Shown: in pieces, positions 38,262 to 51,460 of the stretch | Position numbering within the stretch: the stretch's first letter is position 1 | How the letters are laid out: each line of letters starts with the position of its first letter | Notes under the pieces: model-generated | Database searches by the model: none | Seen by the model: only the letters and a program-made list of their open reading frames with translations | What the model was told of the DNA's origin: nothing | Translations under genes and position numbers: made by a program | Source of the DNA: Acanthornis magna | Lineage: Eukaryota; Chordata; Aves; Passeriformes; Acanthizidae | Length of the DNA stretch: 64,000 nt | Reading direction: 5' to 3' | Assembly (NCBI GenBank): GCA_036785705.1 | Contig: JAWUZG010000013.1 | Span: 21,804,501-21,868,500, forward strand

Positions 38262-40383
38262 TAAGTTCCAACAGGTAGAGCCAGGACTGACTGATTGTTT
38301 TAATTACTGTGTAGTATCTGTGAGAGCTTTAGGTTTTTTTTCCAGAGCTGCAATGTCTGCTGGAGTTCAGAGCAGATCCCACATGGCAGTGCAGGTGATG
38401 TCACAAATACAGGTGTGGTTGAGGAGGCATCAGTGCATTTTCCTATTTGTTGTAGGTTGTGTTCAATCTGCTGGAGTTCACCTGTCCTGCTCAGATCTTT
38501 GATTTTTCCTTTCTTGGGAGGAAACGCTCAGTGACATTTTTAGAAGGAGCATTGAATTCATTCAGAATAAGATGCTAAAGTTCTATGCCAAATTTCTTTG
38601 CCAAAATCAAGACTTCTCAGAGTATCTCAGACTTCTCTAAGACTGGTTTCTCAGCTGGGTTTGGTAATTAAATTTTACTTTTCCACAGTCTGCTACGTTG
38701 ATGCTGTTACGGACAAGGCTCAAACAGGTTTGGCTTCCTTCTCTCAACATTGTCTTTTTTCCATCCTGTCTTTGCTTCTGAAATTCCCCATGGATCTGTA
38801 GGATGTCCCCTTTTCTGTTTTCTTGTTTTATTCTCCTCGTGACTGAAATGGGTGTGAAATCAATCAGGAATATGAAGCATAATGTCTGTTCTAGTTGAAA
38901 GATGTTTTTCCCTCCCATATTAAAATCCTCAGACCTCTGAATTTCCCAGTTTTGCCAACTCCAGTGATATGGAAATAAGTGCTTGGCTTTCTTCAGGTGC
39001 TGGTTTGAGTGCTGGGTTTCTCCTGGTGAGGAATGGGAATAAAGGGTGTTTAGGATGAAGCTGAAGCTTGCCTTGGCTGCAGAGCAGAGTCTGCCTGGAG
39101 AGCAGCCCAGGGGTGAGGATCTTCCCCCGGAAGGGCAAATGTCCATGAGTGGGTGGAAGAACAGGAGGAGAAGGATCTGGGGGCTCTCAGAGCTGTTTTT
39201 AGGGATGCGTGCTGCTCTTTATTTCCCAGGACATGTGCTTTGCTCACCTGTAGTGTGGCCACATTGTCTGCTTGAAGGTCCATCTTGTTCTTGAAGCAGA
39301 AGTCAGATCCTTTTCCGAATTTTTTCATTTTTCCCTGTTCTTGGTCTTCACTTTTCTCAATGGTGAGCTGACTTCACTTTATCTTCAGGAATTAGTGGCG
39401 TCTTGGTTACTTTTAACCTCACAGGTTGCATGATTTATGTGCAAAAACTGTTCCATTAGAGGGTCTATCACTCAGGAGTAACTCAGAAGTCAAAGGCAAG
39501 AAGAGTATTTTTATGATTACTTTAAGAATTTAAATCTGAAGGAGAAAGGTTCCTTTTGTCTTTAGCACTGATAAAGTTCTAAAAATTTTAAAGCCATCTG
39601 TAAATGTTTGTGCTGAAGTATAACATTTAATCTCTTCTACTCATCGCTAGTGAATAGTTGTTAAATCTGGCCTCATTATTTTCGACAGAATAAAATACAA
39701 ACAAAGCAGCGCCTGGTGTTTCTCCTAACTGGCTAATAAACACCATGGCAAGAACATTGGGTGGAAGAAAAAAAACATAAGAAACATAAAAATTGATTTT
39801 AATGGACCCCTGTCAGAGAGAACCATAATGAGCACAAGTCTGGTAATAAATATTGGTATTCTGCTCCACGGTGCTTGGGACTTCTCATGTGGAATTGCAT
39901 GTAACAATCAATAGAGATTTTAGGGTTTTTTAACAACAAAAATAAGTAAACCTTTGAAATATATAAATACTTAAGACTTGCAATCTGTCAGACAAACCTG
40001 GTAGTTGTAGAAAAATCTGATAAGAGCCGCTGGTTAATGGCATAATCGCTTTGTGGAGATCTCGCTCTATTTTACAGCTTGTAAAATGCTGTGCAATTAA
40101 TCACCTGAGATTACAACCTCCTCACTGATGGCTCTCCTTAAAACTTAAGAACACAGACTATAATGGAGCCTAAAAGGAGAGGCAACAAAGTAAAACCCAG
40201 TTTCAGTATGCTTGAAAGAAATTGATCTATTAATGAGATGAAACTGATTGTAATAACCTGAGGTTATTCTGCTCCTTGGGAAATTGCCGGAGTTTAAAAG
40301 TCCAGACACGTCACAGTGGGATGCTTTCTGTTTGGAGAGGAGGAATCTTTCTCCAGGCTTTGGAAATCCATGATGTGGATCCC

Positions 40384-40490
40384 ATTCCTGGAGCTGGATG
40401 GGGCTTGGAGCAGCACGGGCTAGTGGAAGGGGCACAGCGTGGGACTGGATGGGCTCTAAGGATCCCAAACCACTCTGGAATATCCTGGAA
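40384..40490 (+). mobile_element. Decayed CR1 LINE 3' fragment
   Basis: A sense-oriented, much diverged CR1 recognised from GGGGCTTGGAGCAGCACGGG, GGACTGGATGGGCTCTAAGG and a CCCAAACCACTCTGG tail. Confidence 0.75.
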
Positions 40491-40593
40491 TCAGGATATC
40501 CTGGTCCAAACAGGTCCCTGAATTTTTGACATCTTAATCTGGACAGATGTATCTGTTTCTAAGAACTTCAGCTTCATATTTAAAAAAACCCAA

Positions 40594-40804
40594 AGTATAT
40601 ATAAGCTGTGTATATATATTAATATATATATTGTATAGAAGAGTTACATATCTATTATTCTATGCAGTATATAGTAATAATATATATTACTACATATATA
40701 CTATTAGTATATACATAGTTATATATATACTATCTATTACTATATATAAATAGTATAAATATAAATAGTATAAAATTTATTTATACTATAAATAAATAGT
40801 ATTT
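40594..40804. repeat. AT-rich palindromic block
   Basis: About 210 bases consisting nearly entirely of A and T, with (TATA)n runs and repeated TAGTATAAA and TTTATACTA words that are inverted copies of each other. It can fold into hairpins or cruciforms and is likely to be unstable. The 68-codon Tyr/Ile-rich frame here is an artefact of composition. Confidence 0.88.
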
Positions 40805-42839
40805 CTTTTGTACTATATCAGCTGTGGTAGCTTTTTTTTTCACTACATACGAATCTAATGATTCGTTTTGATCAATATTCCTCCAGCATTCCTGCCTGAA
40901 ATATTGCAAATGTTTAACACTTTTTGCTGCTGTCCAGAAGAAAAAACTCCCTTTCTTTTACTGTTATTGTACTTCCAAGTGTCTTCAGCAGCTTTGCAGT
41001 TTCAGGATTAATTTTTTCATTGTCCCACTGTCAGCTGTGGTGCTCCCACGCAGGGGTGACTCTGTTTTGAGAAGCTGTGTCTTATTCCAGAGGTGGAGGA
41101 GTAAATGATCCCTTGGTGAGCAGGGGATCCACTCCTGACTTCCGTGGGCAGTAACACAATCCATGGCTTTCCCTCTGCTGAATATTTACAGCACAAAATG
41201 CTTTGGGAACGTGGGCTGTTGACTTGCTGTGTTGATGGCAGCAGGGAGCAGTTTTTTCCAGTGTTGCCAAAATCCAGATTCTCTGAGGAATTGCCTTTTC
41301 CCTGAGGAAAAGCACCCTGGTTTTGCCAGCTCCCTGCCTGGTCAGCATGGGGTTGCACATGTGCTGGGGCAGGGAAATGCTGTGGGAATGAGAGGATTTG
41401 AGTGAAAAGGCTGTGGTAGAACATGGTTTGAGGGAAACTGAGCAGCTTCCAGTGAGTGGTTGGAAAATGCTGTCCTGCTGATCATGGGGGGATGAACGCC
41501 ATCATCCTGAGGTGTGTGACAATAAAGTTAAATTTGCCATCTGAAGGGTGGCACTGACCCCAGGTGTTGCTCATAGCCCCAGTACAGGATATTATTTATT
41601 CACCTTGAGGATAACACCGTGAGTTTTTCCACTTAAAACTCAGCTGAGCCTCTGTGATCTGTCACTGCCATCCCGAGATGTGGATGATTTGAGGACAGGC
41701 TCTGGGCTCCTGCAGTCTGGGGTTGTTGGGGGTAGGACCAGCTCAAGCTTTCCAGAGGATGCTGAGGTCTGCTCCTCCTCCATGGCCTGGGGAGCTGTGT
41801 GTTTGTTGGTGCGCACATGAATTTGGGAGGCTGCACAGAAGGTTGGGTGCTTCCTGCGTGCTTGGGAAGGGAATTTGGGCAGCCTGACTTGCTGTGCTGC
41901 TGTTGGAATGGTCAAACCCTGCATTTCCTGGTGGTGTAGGAGCACACCCAGACTTCCCTTCACACCTTCAGAGGCAGTGGGATCCCATCTGCCCTCTCTG
42001 TTCCCTGCAGCTTATTTGCAATTTTCTTTAGGGTTTCATTTCCCTCCATCCTACTGAGAGACATCAGAAGAGGAGGAGCAAGGAGCCAGTTTGATCCTTC
42101 CTGCATTATTAATCTGCCTAAACCTTTTAGGGTGACTCTGCAGTTCAAGAGGTTCACCAGGGTTTCAGTCAGTCTCTCTCTGCCACTGTAACATCATCAG
42201 GAACTCTCCAGAATCTCGGTTTAAGCAGGTTTCCAGCTATTAGACTGAAGGAAAATCTCAAGTGTGTGCAAAGGCACGGATGCAGCGGCGTAGGGAGTCT
42301 GATAAGAGCCTAGAACAATAACTTGGAGAGGTGTGAACCACTCTGTTCATCTCTGAGGTATTTAATCATAGGCAGTGGTGATGGTTTAAATGTCAACTTT
42401 GCTAACTGTTTCATTCCTCATACTGTAAAATTTACTGTGAGTGATATCTCACTTTGATGCCACAAGTGGGAGGCATTTGGGAGAGTGCCACTCCTCCTAT
42501 TTTTCCAGTGAGCATCCGCCAAGGCTAAGAAACTTAGTGGAGCTCAGGGGCACAGTAAAAGCCCACTGCAGGAGGTGGGGGTGTGACTCCTGGGCTGCTG
42601 TGAATAGATTCCTGGTGTACCAGAACATCTGATGTGACTTACGTGAGTAGAGGGTTATTGGCAGTGTGGTTTGGAAGAGGCTCCACTCTTCCTCTTTCCA
42701 TTCTTCCTTGAAATTATTGTGTAACAACAGAGATTTCTATTTCAGATGGTACAAGATAAAACGTGGATGAGTCAGAGAACATATTTGGAGTAAAGAAGTT
42801 ACTGGATTTGGGATGGGCTCTAAACGGAGAGTGGCAGCA
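40805..42839. other. Intronic unique sequence, no gene seen
   Basis: Overlapping frames of up to 135 codons on the minus strand (41.0-42.0 kb) show no recognisable protein and no splice support. No repeat is recognised. Confidence 0.5.
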
Positions 42840-43256
42840 GCGAAAGGGAACGTTGCCCAGGGCAGGGACAGAGCTGGGCAGGGTCTGGAGCCACAGGAGC
42901 AGCTGAGGGAGCTGGGAAAGGGCTCAGCCTGGAGAAAAGGAGGCTCAGGGGAACCTTGTGGCTCTGCACAGCTCCTGCCAGGAGGGGACAGCCGGGGGGG
43001 TCGGGCTGTGCTCCAGGGAACAGGGACAGGAGGAGAGGGAACGGCCTCAGGCTGGGCCAGGGGAGGCTCAGGGTGGAAATTAGGAAAAAACTTTTCATGG
43101 AAAGAATTTAAATCATTGGAATAGGCTGCCCAGGGAGGTTTGGAGTGCCCATCCCTGCGTGGGTTCAATCTTGAGGACATGTTGGTGGAGCTGGTTGATG
43201 GTTGGATTTGGTGATCTCGGAGCTCTTCTCCAGCCTTAACAATTCCATGATTCTGT
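42840..43256 (+). mobile_element. CR1 LINE 3' fragment of the second subfamily
   Basis: A sense-oriented CR1 with AGCCTGGAGAAAAGGAGGCT, the AATAGGCTGCCCAGGGAGGT segment and an AACAATTCCATGATTCTG tail. Its 42902-43077 part pairs almost perfectly with the antisense copy at 30018-30193 on the other side of the MGMT exon. Confidence 0.93.
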
Positions 43257-45169
43257 GTTAAAACAGTGACTGTGGACAAGTCCAGCAGCCACTCCAGCTG
43301 TGCTTTCCTTGTGCCCTACCTTGTTCCCAAAGCCTTCAAAGTGCTGCTGTGGCTCAGAGAGCACCTGCTTCTTCTGGGTGATGCTTGTTCAAACCCACCC
43401 AGGGTTATTTTAGCCTTTATTTCACACCCTCACTGTGCTGACAGCATTGTTTTTATAGAGATGAGCAAAGTGAGAGCCTCTTTGGGGTTCCTGTGTGAAG
43501 CAGTCACCAGAAGAAGATCACTCTCATCTATGTTTCTCTTTCAAAACCTTTCATTTCTGAATTTCTTTTAACTTGTGGCACAAAGCTCTCACAAATCTCA
43601 TTGAGTTTCCTGCCACTTGTCTTGGAAACAAAACATGCAGATGCCTGGGTAATAGGGAGATGATGCTTGTTACTTCAAATTACTTCAAAATAACAGGAAA
43701 GTATATTTTAAAAAATAGGAAAGAAAGGAAAAAAGAAATATTACCTTCTCTGGTAGAAGTCTCTACAAATATCCAGGCATCAATCTTTATTTCAGCAGAT
43801 TCAATGGATGTGGCAGGAAGAGTTATTATATAGCATAGTCCTCCTTTTATTAAAAATAAACTGGGCTGGGGTTTTTCATAGTTTCTTGTGGAGATGCTAC
43901 AGATTGTTTATGCTGCATCAAGCTAAGAAAACTTTTTATTGGAACTGGTGTTTCCAAAACTTCTACAAAATAACTTCCTGCGTGTTTTTAGAGTTTAGCC
44001 TGACATGTAGTACGGCTCAGAGATGTGGTTTCACGTGATTTTAGAAATGGTTTGTGGGCAAAGTTTTACTGTCAGGTCTGGCTGGTGACTTTAATTCTGC
44101 ATGATTAGCAAAACCCATGTTCCTCTCTCACTTTAGCTGAAGTGAATCTTGAGCAACTCCACTCTAATCAATACTAGACTTTAGCTGTGTTATTTTCCCT
44201 GACAGCACGGCTGCGTTTCTATTATCTGTCAAAGGCAGCGTTGCAAGATTCAAACAGGAGTGGGTTTTGCAAGTCTTCAGTTGTGGTTTTCTCCTGAAAT
44301 CTTGGCAGAGAGGCCTTTGAGGGCTCTGTGTAAAAAAATAAAATAAAAATATAGATCTTTTTGGTGGATGAGCAGCTGGACATTAGCTGGCCATGTGTTT
44401 AATCCCAGAACACCTCTGTGACTTTGAATTATTCGCAGCATTATCTGTGCATCTAATTTTTTTTTTTCGAGGACCACAGAAGTCAGGGAAGAAACCCAAG
44501 GTGAAGAGTTGCAATATTTAAAAGCACCCACTAATTCTGGTACATAATAGAAACATAATCCATGTCATTATGCAGCCCATTTTCCCATCCTTATAGCAAG
44601 GATTTGCAATGGAAAAATGCTCCACTGCATTAATCTACCTCTGGCATGAGGAGTGGAAAGGTTCCACTGCTGGCCTGAATTCCTCCTGGCGTTAGTAAAG
44701 ATACACCAGGCACTGTGTCTGTGGCACAGCACAAGGCAGGGCATCAGGAAAGGATTTATTTGCTGAGAAATTTCTTGAGGAGATGATGCTGCATAGACAA
44801 ATTCTCACACTCCTCCTCGGTGAAATCATTTTTCAGCACTATTACAACTCTACATCTTCCACACGAGGGGAAAAAAAAGTAATATTTGTGGTATTTTCAA
44901 GTGGGTGTCTGCACAAGTTATATTATCTAATACAGTTTGTTGTTATTTTTGCCATTTTAAAATACCAGCGCTGTAAAATGTGATCACTGGGTTGTTATAA
45001 TGTGTGTTGGTTCAGGAGGCTTGGCCGAGCACCGAGGGTTGCAAACACAGCCCAGCAGAGCAGCAAAGCTTTGTGTGCTGCGTGCTGGCATTGGGCTTTT
45101 GGTGTTGGACATGGCACTGCCCACGTTCATATTCAGGGTTTGAAAACATCAGTGATGTGACATTGCCCA
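43257..45169. other. Intronic unique sequence, no gene seen
   Basis: Moderately AT-rich unique DNA. No exon or repeat is recognised beyond short A and T runs. Confidence 0.5.
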
Positions 45170-45690
45170 GCAGAAATCATGGAGTGGTTTGGGTGGGAAG
45201 GGACCCTAAATCCCATCCAGTGCCACCCCTGCCATGGCAGGGACACCTCCCACTGTCCCAGGCTGCTCCAAGCCCCAATGTCCAGCCTGGCCTGGGACAC
45301 TGCCAGGGGTCCAGGGGCAGCCACAGCTGCTCTGGGCACCTGTGCCAGGGCCTGCCCACCCTCCCAGGAACAGTTCCTTCCCAAATCCCATTTAAATCCT
45401 CCCACTTTCAACTTAAAGCCATTCCCTGTGTCCTGTCCCTCCATCCCTTGTCCAGGTCCCTCTCCAGCTCTCCTGGAGCCCTTCAGGCTCTGGAACTCTC
45501 CCTGGAGCCTTCTCCTCCCCAGGTGAGCACCCCCAGCTCTCCCAGGCTGGCTCCAGCCCTTGGAGCATCTCCATGGTGTGCTCTGGAGTGGCTCCAGCAG
45601 CTCCATGTCCCTCTGGTGTTGATGAGCCCAGAGCTGCACAGAGCTCTCCAGGTGGAGGACAGTGCCCTCCCTCAGCTATTGGTGACACTC
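45170..45690 (-). mobile_element. Longest common-type CR1 LINE fragment in the window
   Basis: An antisense CR1 of about 520 bases, from the tail ATGGAGTGGTTTGGGTGGGA through the shared 180-base core, the CTCTCCAGCTCTCCTGGAGC segment and on to the CCAGGTGGAGGACAGTGCCC region. It is little diverged. The 269-codon + frame and the 168-codon - frame here both come from it. Confidence 0.94.
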
Positions 45691-48275
45691 CTGGTGACAC
45701 ATCCGGCGTCCCCTTGGCTTTTTGGTGTTGGATGGCTTTTCCCAGCCCCGGCTGGAGTTGGCAGCTGCGGTTCCTGTTCTTCCCTGGCCACTTTGGCTCC
45801 CACATTTCAGTGAAACTCAAAGATCACACCCTGCCGGTGCTTGTGCTAATTATGGCTGTTCTTAAAATGCCTCCCGTAATTCCTTCTATAAAAAGAATTT
45901 AAGGCTTGGTAGGACAAAGCCCAGTAAATCATCCTGGAGCTCAGAGCTGGGAGGGAATGTGTGTCCTTAACCCCCGGGTGCTTCTGCCATGGCTCATCTC
46001 TGCCATTCCAGGGATTTTCAGGGAAATGACAAATGCTCCTCACAACCCCATGCTGGGAGAGAAAGAGTTAAATTCTAAAACCTTACCCTGTAACTGTAAA
46101 TGCCATTTTTCTTTCTTCACAAATGTAACCTTTTAACATTTATTTTTAGCTTTTACATTAATATATGTAAAAATATTAAAAGCTCTTGTATATTACATTA
46201 AAAACTTATGTCAGCTGCCCTGCTTTTTCCTATTTATTAAAACTTTTCAAGCAGTGAAAACATTTTACTTGTTAATGAGGGGAAGAAGGAAAATTAATGA
46301 CATAGAGCTCGGATCTTCCAAGATGTCTCCTTTTAACCATGCAAAACCAGCTCTTTTCCCACACTATGTAGTTTAATTTCTGTGTTAGGGTTCAGTAAGC
46401 AAATGCAAATAGATTTAATGATTTGCATCAGTAGATCACTTCTCAGTTTAATATCCTCTGATATTTTGGTCAAGGACTTTTTCTTTGGGAGGCTAGTGCT
46501 GTTGTGTGGAGGAAAAATATTAATAATGGTGGCATTGTGAGGTTCAAGTAAAGCAAGGGAAATGTATAACTTATTCAAAAGCAGCATCTCACATTATCTT
46601 CTCACCAAGATCATGCAGTGGAAAAAGTTATCAGGAAAAAGGCACTTAAGAAATAATTGTGAATTGCTGATCATATTAAACATTTAGTGCTGGTTTCCAT
46701 CTCACATCTCATTTTCATTTTGTATCAGATCTGGCAGTGATGTTGAGGTGCCTCACCCTGGGATGGGGAGTTGTGTCCTCTTCACCAGGAATGACCAAGA
46801 GCTGTTCCATCTGCCCAGCCTTGGGATGGTTTCATTGGAGCTTGCAGTATTTGCCTTGCTTAAATCTAACTTTCCCAAGTTCCTTAAAACGCTTCTTCAT
46901 TGAAGGAAAATAATTCCAGGGATGGGTCTCTTGTAGGTCAACCCCACCAGCTCATCTTTGCTGCTCCTCCCCGATTCTGGTTAAGCAGAAATAAATTCCT
47001 GTTGGCTTTTGAATAATTTGAAGTTGTTTAGTGCACGTAAATCCTTCAAGTGATAAATACTCATAATTGCCTCGTTGCTTATTAAAATGGACACTTGCTG
47101 GTGATAAAAACTTCTTGATTTCTTCTCAGTTTCTGAATAGCTGTCATGGTCAGCTGATCCAATGAGGTTTGGAGCATTTCTCAATTTGTTTGGTTAATTT
47201 TGACCTTTGAGAGGCTTATTGCTTTAGGCTGCTGCTATGTAAATTGTCATTTGTACTAACAGATTTTTAAATCGTATTTTATTTTCCTGTTATTATCATC
47301 ATAATGTAGATTTAGACATGAAGTCAGGATTGTCTGCAGGCTGTGGCAGAGGACTTTCCTCCTGCCAGCTCAGAGCAAGAAATAATGAGATTAAGTTGGA
47401 AACTTTGTCCTTTAGGTTCCCAGCCAGTTGTTTTCCTGTCATTTGTTTTTCCTGTGCTTTATTGATGCACATCCCCCTGGTTTTGTCATCCCACAGTTGG
47501 GTTTTGCTTGTGCTCAGGTGATGATGATGAACAGCCTCGCTGTGTATCCTGCTGCTGGCGATGCTCCATCAGTGTCACAGCCTGCGAGGGTGCAGCACTT
47601 TATTGTTTCGTAGGTGCTCTCGTGCAGCTGCTGGTTTAAAATACACACACACACACAGAGATTCTGGCCTGGAGATGCTGGGCAGATACGGCCAGGGCTG
47701 TTCCTGAGATCAGGAATGGTGGCCAGTGCTTCCTAACAGAGTTTTAGTTGGAAAAATGCTGACTGCCTTCTACCCCTGGTGGAAAGCCTGTCCAGAATTT
47801 GAAGGAAAGTGTTCAAAAATGTGAGTTTTTTCTACATTCGCGGACCCTATCAAGCAGGTAGGCTGGCTACCTCAGAAATATTTAGGATCCACAGGTTGTC
47901 CATCCAGATTGTTTATCTGGGCGATAACAATAGTCCAAGTCTTTTATTTTAGGCATTGAAGTCACTGAAAAGCCTTCAAAGTTCCCTTTAAGGCAGATGC
48001 CCTTACAGTCCTTCCTGCTCGAATAGAAAATGTCCAAATTGTTCCTAAAAGCTCCTAACTCAGGGCTATATCCCAGGTTAGCCCAGGAGAACAAGTCTCC
48101 CTGAAGGAGTGTTGGTTGCTGGGTGGGAACATAAAAAGCATTCCTGGTGCTCCCTAGGAGCACTGATGGCCGTCAGACCTCTGCATTTATGGGTGGATGA
48201 GGTGTTATGGAAGGACACCGAGGTTTTTCTGGCTTGTCACAGAGCTCCTGTGGTACAGGATGCTGTAGGAAACTG
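45691..48275. other. Intronic unique sequence with a short (CA) run
   Basis: No exon is recognised. A (CA)n run lies at 47643-47658. A 93-codon minus-strand frame at 47882-48163 has no match I recognise and no support as a gene. Confidence 0.45.
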
Positions 48276-48420
48276 GGATCACCATCCCTGGAAGGGTTCA
48301 AAGACCCTGAGGATGGGGCACCTGAGGATGTGGTTTAAAAGTCAACATGGTTCTGGTTGATGGTTGGACTTGATGATCTTAAAGATCTTTTCCAGCCTTA
48401 ACAATTCTGTGATTCTTTGA
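48276..48420 (+). mobile_element. CR1 LINE 3' fragment
   Basis: A sense-oriented CR1 recognised from ATCACCATCCCTGGAAGGGT, the TTGATGGTTGGACTTGATGA segment and the tail AACAATTCTGTGATTCTTTG. It is related to the 42.84-kb copy. Confidence 0.9.
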
Positions 48421-51218
48421 TTTTATTAATATATAAAATACAACTGCTGACCAAAGCTTTTCCGCTGGATAACTGCACAAATATCCTGGTGTGTAGGTGC
48501 CTGGATATATGGACAAAGGAGCATGGAGAATATTTCCTGCCTTATTTTTTAAACTCTTCAAGTTCAATGATCTGACTTGGGGGAGGAGTTGTGGAAAGTT
48601 TAAACGCTGTGTGAAACTTGGCCATAAATATAAATCAGCTCCTATTAAGGCAATTTGAGCTGTAATACCTCAATAATTTGGAAGTAGTCATTCTTCACGC
48701 TCATGAATGTTCTTCACCTCTGAGAAGAGTTTGTTCTAATTTTAAATGGACACCTGAAGAATAGAGAAAATGTCTTCTGTTTGTACCTCTGAAATTCCAA
48801 AGTCCACCCTGACCTGATCCTTGTGCCATGGACTGTCTTGGCTCCCTCCACCTCTACCTGACTTCTTTGAAGCAATCTGGTTTTCTTTCATTTCCCCTGC
48901 TGACGGTAGCAGGGATGACAAACCAAGGTGGATGAGATTGTTTGTGGGGTTTTTATGGATTTCTTGACTATTTGGGGAGGTTTCTCTGCTGCTCTGGCTG
49001 TGAACTCGTGTGTTAAAGCAGATCCCTCTGCTCCACGCTGGTTGTGATTCCCTCGGTCGTGGTTGGGATCACCTCTCAACTCCCGCAGGTCTGAAGTTTT
49101 CTGCGGGCTGGGGAATATTGCTTGTGCCTCTGAGGTTGTCCAGATGCTCCTCATTTATACAGATATCCTCTGGGCTTTGAGATTTATGTCCCAGCGTGGA
49201 ACAGAGGATATCCTCAGGGCTGCGATAGCGTGTCCCACTTCCTGCCTGTTCTGGGAAATACGTCTTGGAATCCTTTCTCCTAGGACTTCCAGCAATAACA
49301 AAAGCAGACAGGAACAAAAAAACCTTCCTGATAGGTGGGATTGCCAGTGAGGGCAGGTAATTTGAAAATGAACAAAGAATCTGTTGTCTGAAGTGAGGAT
49401 AAATCACAGTCAAAAGATGTCAAACGGCCAAAAAAACAACCCCCAGGTATAACGAAGCTGAAGGAAAACAAAAATATACATTCTTGGTAACACTTTTTAT
49501 TTGCTGATAGCGCTGTGTTCACATCTGGGATGAGGCAGACTGAGCTTCCCTCTGATGTGGATCTAGAATATTGAATTCTTTTATAGGCTACAAAATTGCA
49601 TGCACAGTAAAATTTTACACTTTGAAAGCAGTGTCACCCAAACAGTCACTTTTAGGGATTTTTAGGACTAAAAATTTGCTGCTTTTTGTTGTTGTTGTTT
49701 GTTGTTGTTGTTTGATATTTTGTAACTTGTACATGAGTGGTGATGAAGGGCTCCTTTGTGTTGGCTTTAGCATCTGAAGGATCACTAAAGTTATTGCTGA
49801 ATTTTATCATTTTCTTATTGATATTTATTCCAGAGGCTTGCTGCATCCTAATTCTTAGTTTTATGGAAATCTTGAAAAGAGCCATCAGAATGAGCACTTA
49901 TTTACTAATTTATTACATATTATCATTGCAGAAATAATGAAATAAATCCTCCTGATTCTGCCACTTTTTTGTATTACCTTTTCGCTTTGTCTCCTTTCAC
50001 ATTGTAACTTTGTCTTCACTCCATACATTTCGTTCAGGTCTATCACTTTGTTATCAAAATTCCATAGTAATTAGGATGATTTATGACCAAGGAAACTCTA
50101 ACTCACACAACTGCAGGCTCTGTCAGAGTAGCACTGGCAGAATTGGAAGCTCTGCTTTGTTTTGGGCTGCAGAAGACACATCTGTGAACATTAATTGGGA
50201 AATACCTTTTTATTCACCCCACGCTTCTAAATTGGGAGTCTTGTTAAGGAATGACTTCCCATCTTGAGTGAACGTGACTCATTATTTCAGTACATTTTTC
50301 CTACATTTCAGAGGTGATTCTTTTCTTTGGCAACTTCTGAATGTTCAACCGTGATAAAGTTGTGAAAAGTTGTTTGTTGGGCAGGGAAAACACCCATCCT
50401 TCTCCTGGTGGGGAGGCATTTCTGGAACCTGAAAGGAGAAGGAAATATTTTTTTCTTGTAGGATAGGAGTAAAATTGATTCCAGAAAAAAAATCATGTTT
50501 TTTGAGGAGTTTATTTTTCAAGCTATAGATATTAATGTAATGAACAGCTGGAGGTCTCCAGTCATGGAACAGTTAAATTATGCCACAGCTGTCCTTACAA
50601 AAAATACTGAGCTCTAAGGGGAGGTTAAAATCCATCCAATGTCCTCTAGCTTTGTTCTAGAAAACCTCATTTAGGGTGAAGCCCTCTTTGGTTTGCAAGG
50701 GCTGGAGCAGCACGAACGCCTCTCTGTTTGCAAGATACAATATTTAGCCATAATGCAGATGCCTTCCCTCGTAATGGATGTGAATGGACCTCCCATGAAT
50801 GCCAATGAATGTGCAGAGAAGAATTAAGCTGTAGTTTGCTGCTGTTATTGCACGTTTTACAACAGAATTGCTGCCAGTTGTGTGAGGTCTGAAGTGTTTG
50901 ACATCAGCTCCGATGCTGCCAGAGCGTGGATTTGGGTCTTCATGTACTAATGAAAAGTTCCCATCTTTGTCATCTTAAAATACCTTCAAGGATAGGAAAC
51001 TATCCGGAGCTTCTTGCTTTGGGGTTTAGGAATGTTAATGTGGAAAGATGAGGGAAAAGAGTTGATGGCAGGGTTTTTAAAAAGGCATAAAAATATAGCC
51101 AGTTGTGTTAATGAATGTCCTTAATGGAGATTAAAGCTCATATGCTTTTTCGGTGTTCTTCTTCTGTGACTAAACACATTCCAGTGTGTTTTATTTGAGC
51201 TGCTTTTGCTCAGGCATT
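48421..51218. other. Intronic unique sequence with a (GTT)n run
   Basis: No exon is recognised. A (GTT)n run lies at 49688-49713. The remainder is unique, AT-rich DNA. Confidence 0.5.
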
Positions 51219-51460
51219 TTAGAATCAGAATCCCAGAATGGTTTGGGTGGGAAGGGACCTCCAAGCCCATCCAGTGCCACCCCTGCCATGGCAGGGACAC
51301 CTTCCACTGTCCCAGGCTGCTCCAACCTGGCCTGGGACACTGCCAGGGATCCAGGGGCAGCCACAGCTGCTCTGGGCACCTGTGCCAGGGCCTGCCCACC
51401 CTCCCAGGGAAGGATTTCTTCCTAATCTCAGATCTAAACCCAGCCTCTCTCAGCTCAGAC
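51219..51460 (-). mobile_element. CR1 LINE 3' fragment
   Basis: An antisense CR1 with tail CAGAATCCCAGAATGGTTTG and the common core, here missing the CAAGCCCCAATGTCCAG part. It is the last recognisable CR1 before the CR1-poor block. Confidence 0.93.

Noticed and set aside
42737..43279. 180-codon minus-strand frame similar to one at 29.9-30.3 kb
   Set aside because: The similarity is that of two CR1 copies of one subfamily, not of a gene pair.
45004..45813. 269-codon + frame and 168-codon - frame
   Set aside because: Both lie across a 520-base CR1 copy, and their central peptides recur at every CR1 of the same type in the window.
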